A DNA stretch of 5,837 bases, taken from positions 1 to 5,837 of the forward strand of contig CALVPU010000045.1 of the NCBI GenBank assembly GCA_944353735.1, in the 5' to 3' direction. Shown here piece after piece: positions 4,975 to 5,837 of this stretch (position 1 is the first letter of the stretch; each line of letters begins with the position of its first letter). This DNA is from an uncultured Eubacteriales bacterium (GTDB taxonomy: Bacteria; Bacillota; Clostridia; Christensenellales; Aristaeellaceae). The notes beneath the pieces are model-generated. The model worked only from the letters and a program-made list of their open reading frames with translations, was not told where the DNA came from and did not search any database. The translations under genes and the position numbers were made by a program.

Positions 4975-5837
4975 ATGTACGACGTGTTGATCGCCGGCGG
5001 CGGAGCGGCGGGACTGGCGGCGGCGTGCGCGCTGGCGGAACCGGGCCGGCTGCGCGTGGCGCTGCTGGAAAAACAGCCGCGCGTGGGACGGAAACTGCTG
5101 TCCACAGGCAATGGTCGCTGCAACCTGACAAACGTCGCCGCGGCGCCGGCGCACTACCACGGCGCGCGGGGCGCGGCGGCGCGCGCGCTGGCGCTGTGCC
5201 CGCCGGCGGACGTGCTGGCGTTCTTCGAGCGGCTGGGCGTGCCGGCGGTGAGCGACGGCGAGGGCCGCGCCTATCCGATGAGCAATCAGGCGGCGTCGGT
5301 GCTCGACGCGCTGCGCCTCTGTGCCGCCGAGCACGGCTGCGAGATCCAAACCGGCTGCGCCGTGACGGAAATCGTTCCCCTGCACGCGCGGCAGGCGATG
5401 CGCGCGGACGGCGGCGGATCGACTGCCGCGGCAGCGGCGCCATCCCCTTTGCCCGCGCATGGCGAAACAGACGGCGCGTCCCGTCGGCGCCGTGCATCTG
5501 CAACGTGCGAGCATGATCGCTCCGTCCATTTCGCCGCCCGCCTCGATGCGCCCGCGGAGCGCGATTCCTGCCGGCAGGCGCGACTTGGCGCGGAAGCGCC
5601 TGCCGGATTTGACGTGCACGTGTCGGACGGGCGCACCCTGCGCGCGCGGCGGGTGATCGTCTGCACCGGCGGATTGGCGGCGCCGAAGCTCGGCGCGTGC
5701 GGCGATGGCTACCGGCTGCTGGCGCAGTTGGGACACCCATCGTGCGCAAAGCTGCCGGCAATCGCGGCGCTGAAAGCGCCGCCGGACGCGGTGCGCGGGC
5801 TGAAGGGGCTGCGCGTGAGCTGCGCGGTCGCGCTGAC
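4975..5837 (+). CDS. HI0933/BaiN-like FAD-dependent oxidoreductase, cut by window end
   Basis: This flavoprotein, probably NAD(P)H-dependent, belongs to the family including E. coli YhiN and clostridial BaiN; most members have no settled substrate. 287 residues are visible of a usual ~400. The FAD-binding Rossmann start is LIAGGGAAGLAAA (residues 5-17), followed by the family hallmark GRKLLSTGNGRCNLTN (38-53). The second conserved stretch is VIVCTGGLAAPKLGACGDGY (227-246). Between the strand ending EIVP (132-135) and FDVHVSDGR (from 212) there are about 75 residues where relatives have roughly ten. The extra part is Ala/Arg/Pro/Ser-rich, with no motif I recognise, and its DNA contains an 11-bp inverted repeat. 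The frame stays open through it. It is divergent from csoR with its own promoter; no functional link between them is shown. BaiN was proposed to act in bile acid 7-dehydroxylation, but family membership alone does not support that role here. Confidence 0.92.
   Translation, partial: MYDVLIAGGGAAGLAAACALAEPGRLRVALLEKQPRVGRKLLSTGNGRCNLTNVAAAPAHYHGARGAAARALALCPPADVLAFFERLGVPAVSDGEGRAYPMSNQAASVLDALRLCAAEHGCEIQTGCAVTEIVPLHARQAMRADGGGSTAAAAAPSPLPAHGETDGASRRRRASATCEHDRSVHFAARLDAPAERDSCRQARLGAEAPAGFDVHVSDGRTLRARRVIVCTGGLAAPKLGACGDGYRLLAQLGHPSCAKLPAIAALKAPPDAVRGLKGLRVSCAVAL
5571..5606. repeat. Inverted repeat inside the flavoprotein insertion
   Basis: CCGGCAGGCGC (5571-5581) and GCGCCTGCCGG (5596-5606) are perfect 11-bp arms around a 14-base loop. 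They lie at the end of the unusual insertion, just before the conserved frame resumes at FDVHV. This could be a palindromic element inserted in frame, or chance in GC-rich DNA. Confidence 0.7.

Noticed and set aside
4804..5761. Minus-strand open frames of 279 and 310 residues opposite the flavoprotein
   Set aside because: They are low-complexity Arg/Ala/Pro shadow frames. The plus strand has the promoter, ribosome binding site and unmistakable FAD-binding motifs.

Overview
The window looks like chromosome of a GC-rich Gram-positive anaerobe, most likely a Clostridia-type Bacillota. This rests on strong AGGAGG-type ribosome binding sites, consensus sigma-70/SigA-type promoters, and the protein types: a paired half-size ABC exporter behind a MarR regulator, a clostridial-style CsoR, and an HI0933/BaiN-type flavoprotein. 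A genus cannot be named from this sequence.

Layout. Positions 1-3680 hold a minus-strand operon, read right to left. It has a promoter with an overlapping palindromic operator (3629-3680), a MarR-family regulator (3558-3133), a first ABC exporter half (3069-1324), and a second ABC half (1334 to beyond position 1). The two ABC genes overlap by 11 bases. The arrangement predicts a drug- or metabolite-inducible heterodimeric exporter repressed by its own MarR protein. The first half carries the degenerate ATP site (Asp in place of the catalytic Glu, Gln in place of the switch His). The second half should carry the working site, but it lacks about 47 residues, including the whole Walker A motif, through an in-frame deletion near position 118. 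If real, this would leave the exporter unable to hydrolyse ATP normally.

Positions 3681-4407 contain no convincing gene. They hold four related hairpin repeats at a 65-68 bp period (3858-4083), flanked by two identical 31-bp direct repeats (3814-3844 and 4119-4149). A clear minus-strand intrinsic terminator lies at 4190-4220, and there are other inverted repeats. The block is best read as a small intergenic repeat cluster of unknown origin, not a CRISPR array.

Positions 4408-4734 hold a CsoR-type copper-sensing repressor on the minus strand with a perfect-consensus promoter and a very short leader. No copper efflux gene is in view. Divergently, from 4893 to the right edge, a second promoter drives an HI0933/BaiN-like FAD-dependent oxidoreductase (4975 onward, cut by the window end). 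This protein carries an unusual insertion of roughly 65 residues that contains an 11-bp perfect inverted repeat.

I found no wholly new multi-gene system. The observations most worth a second look are the Walker A deletion, the repeat cluster, and the insertion in the flavoprotein.
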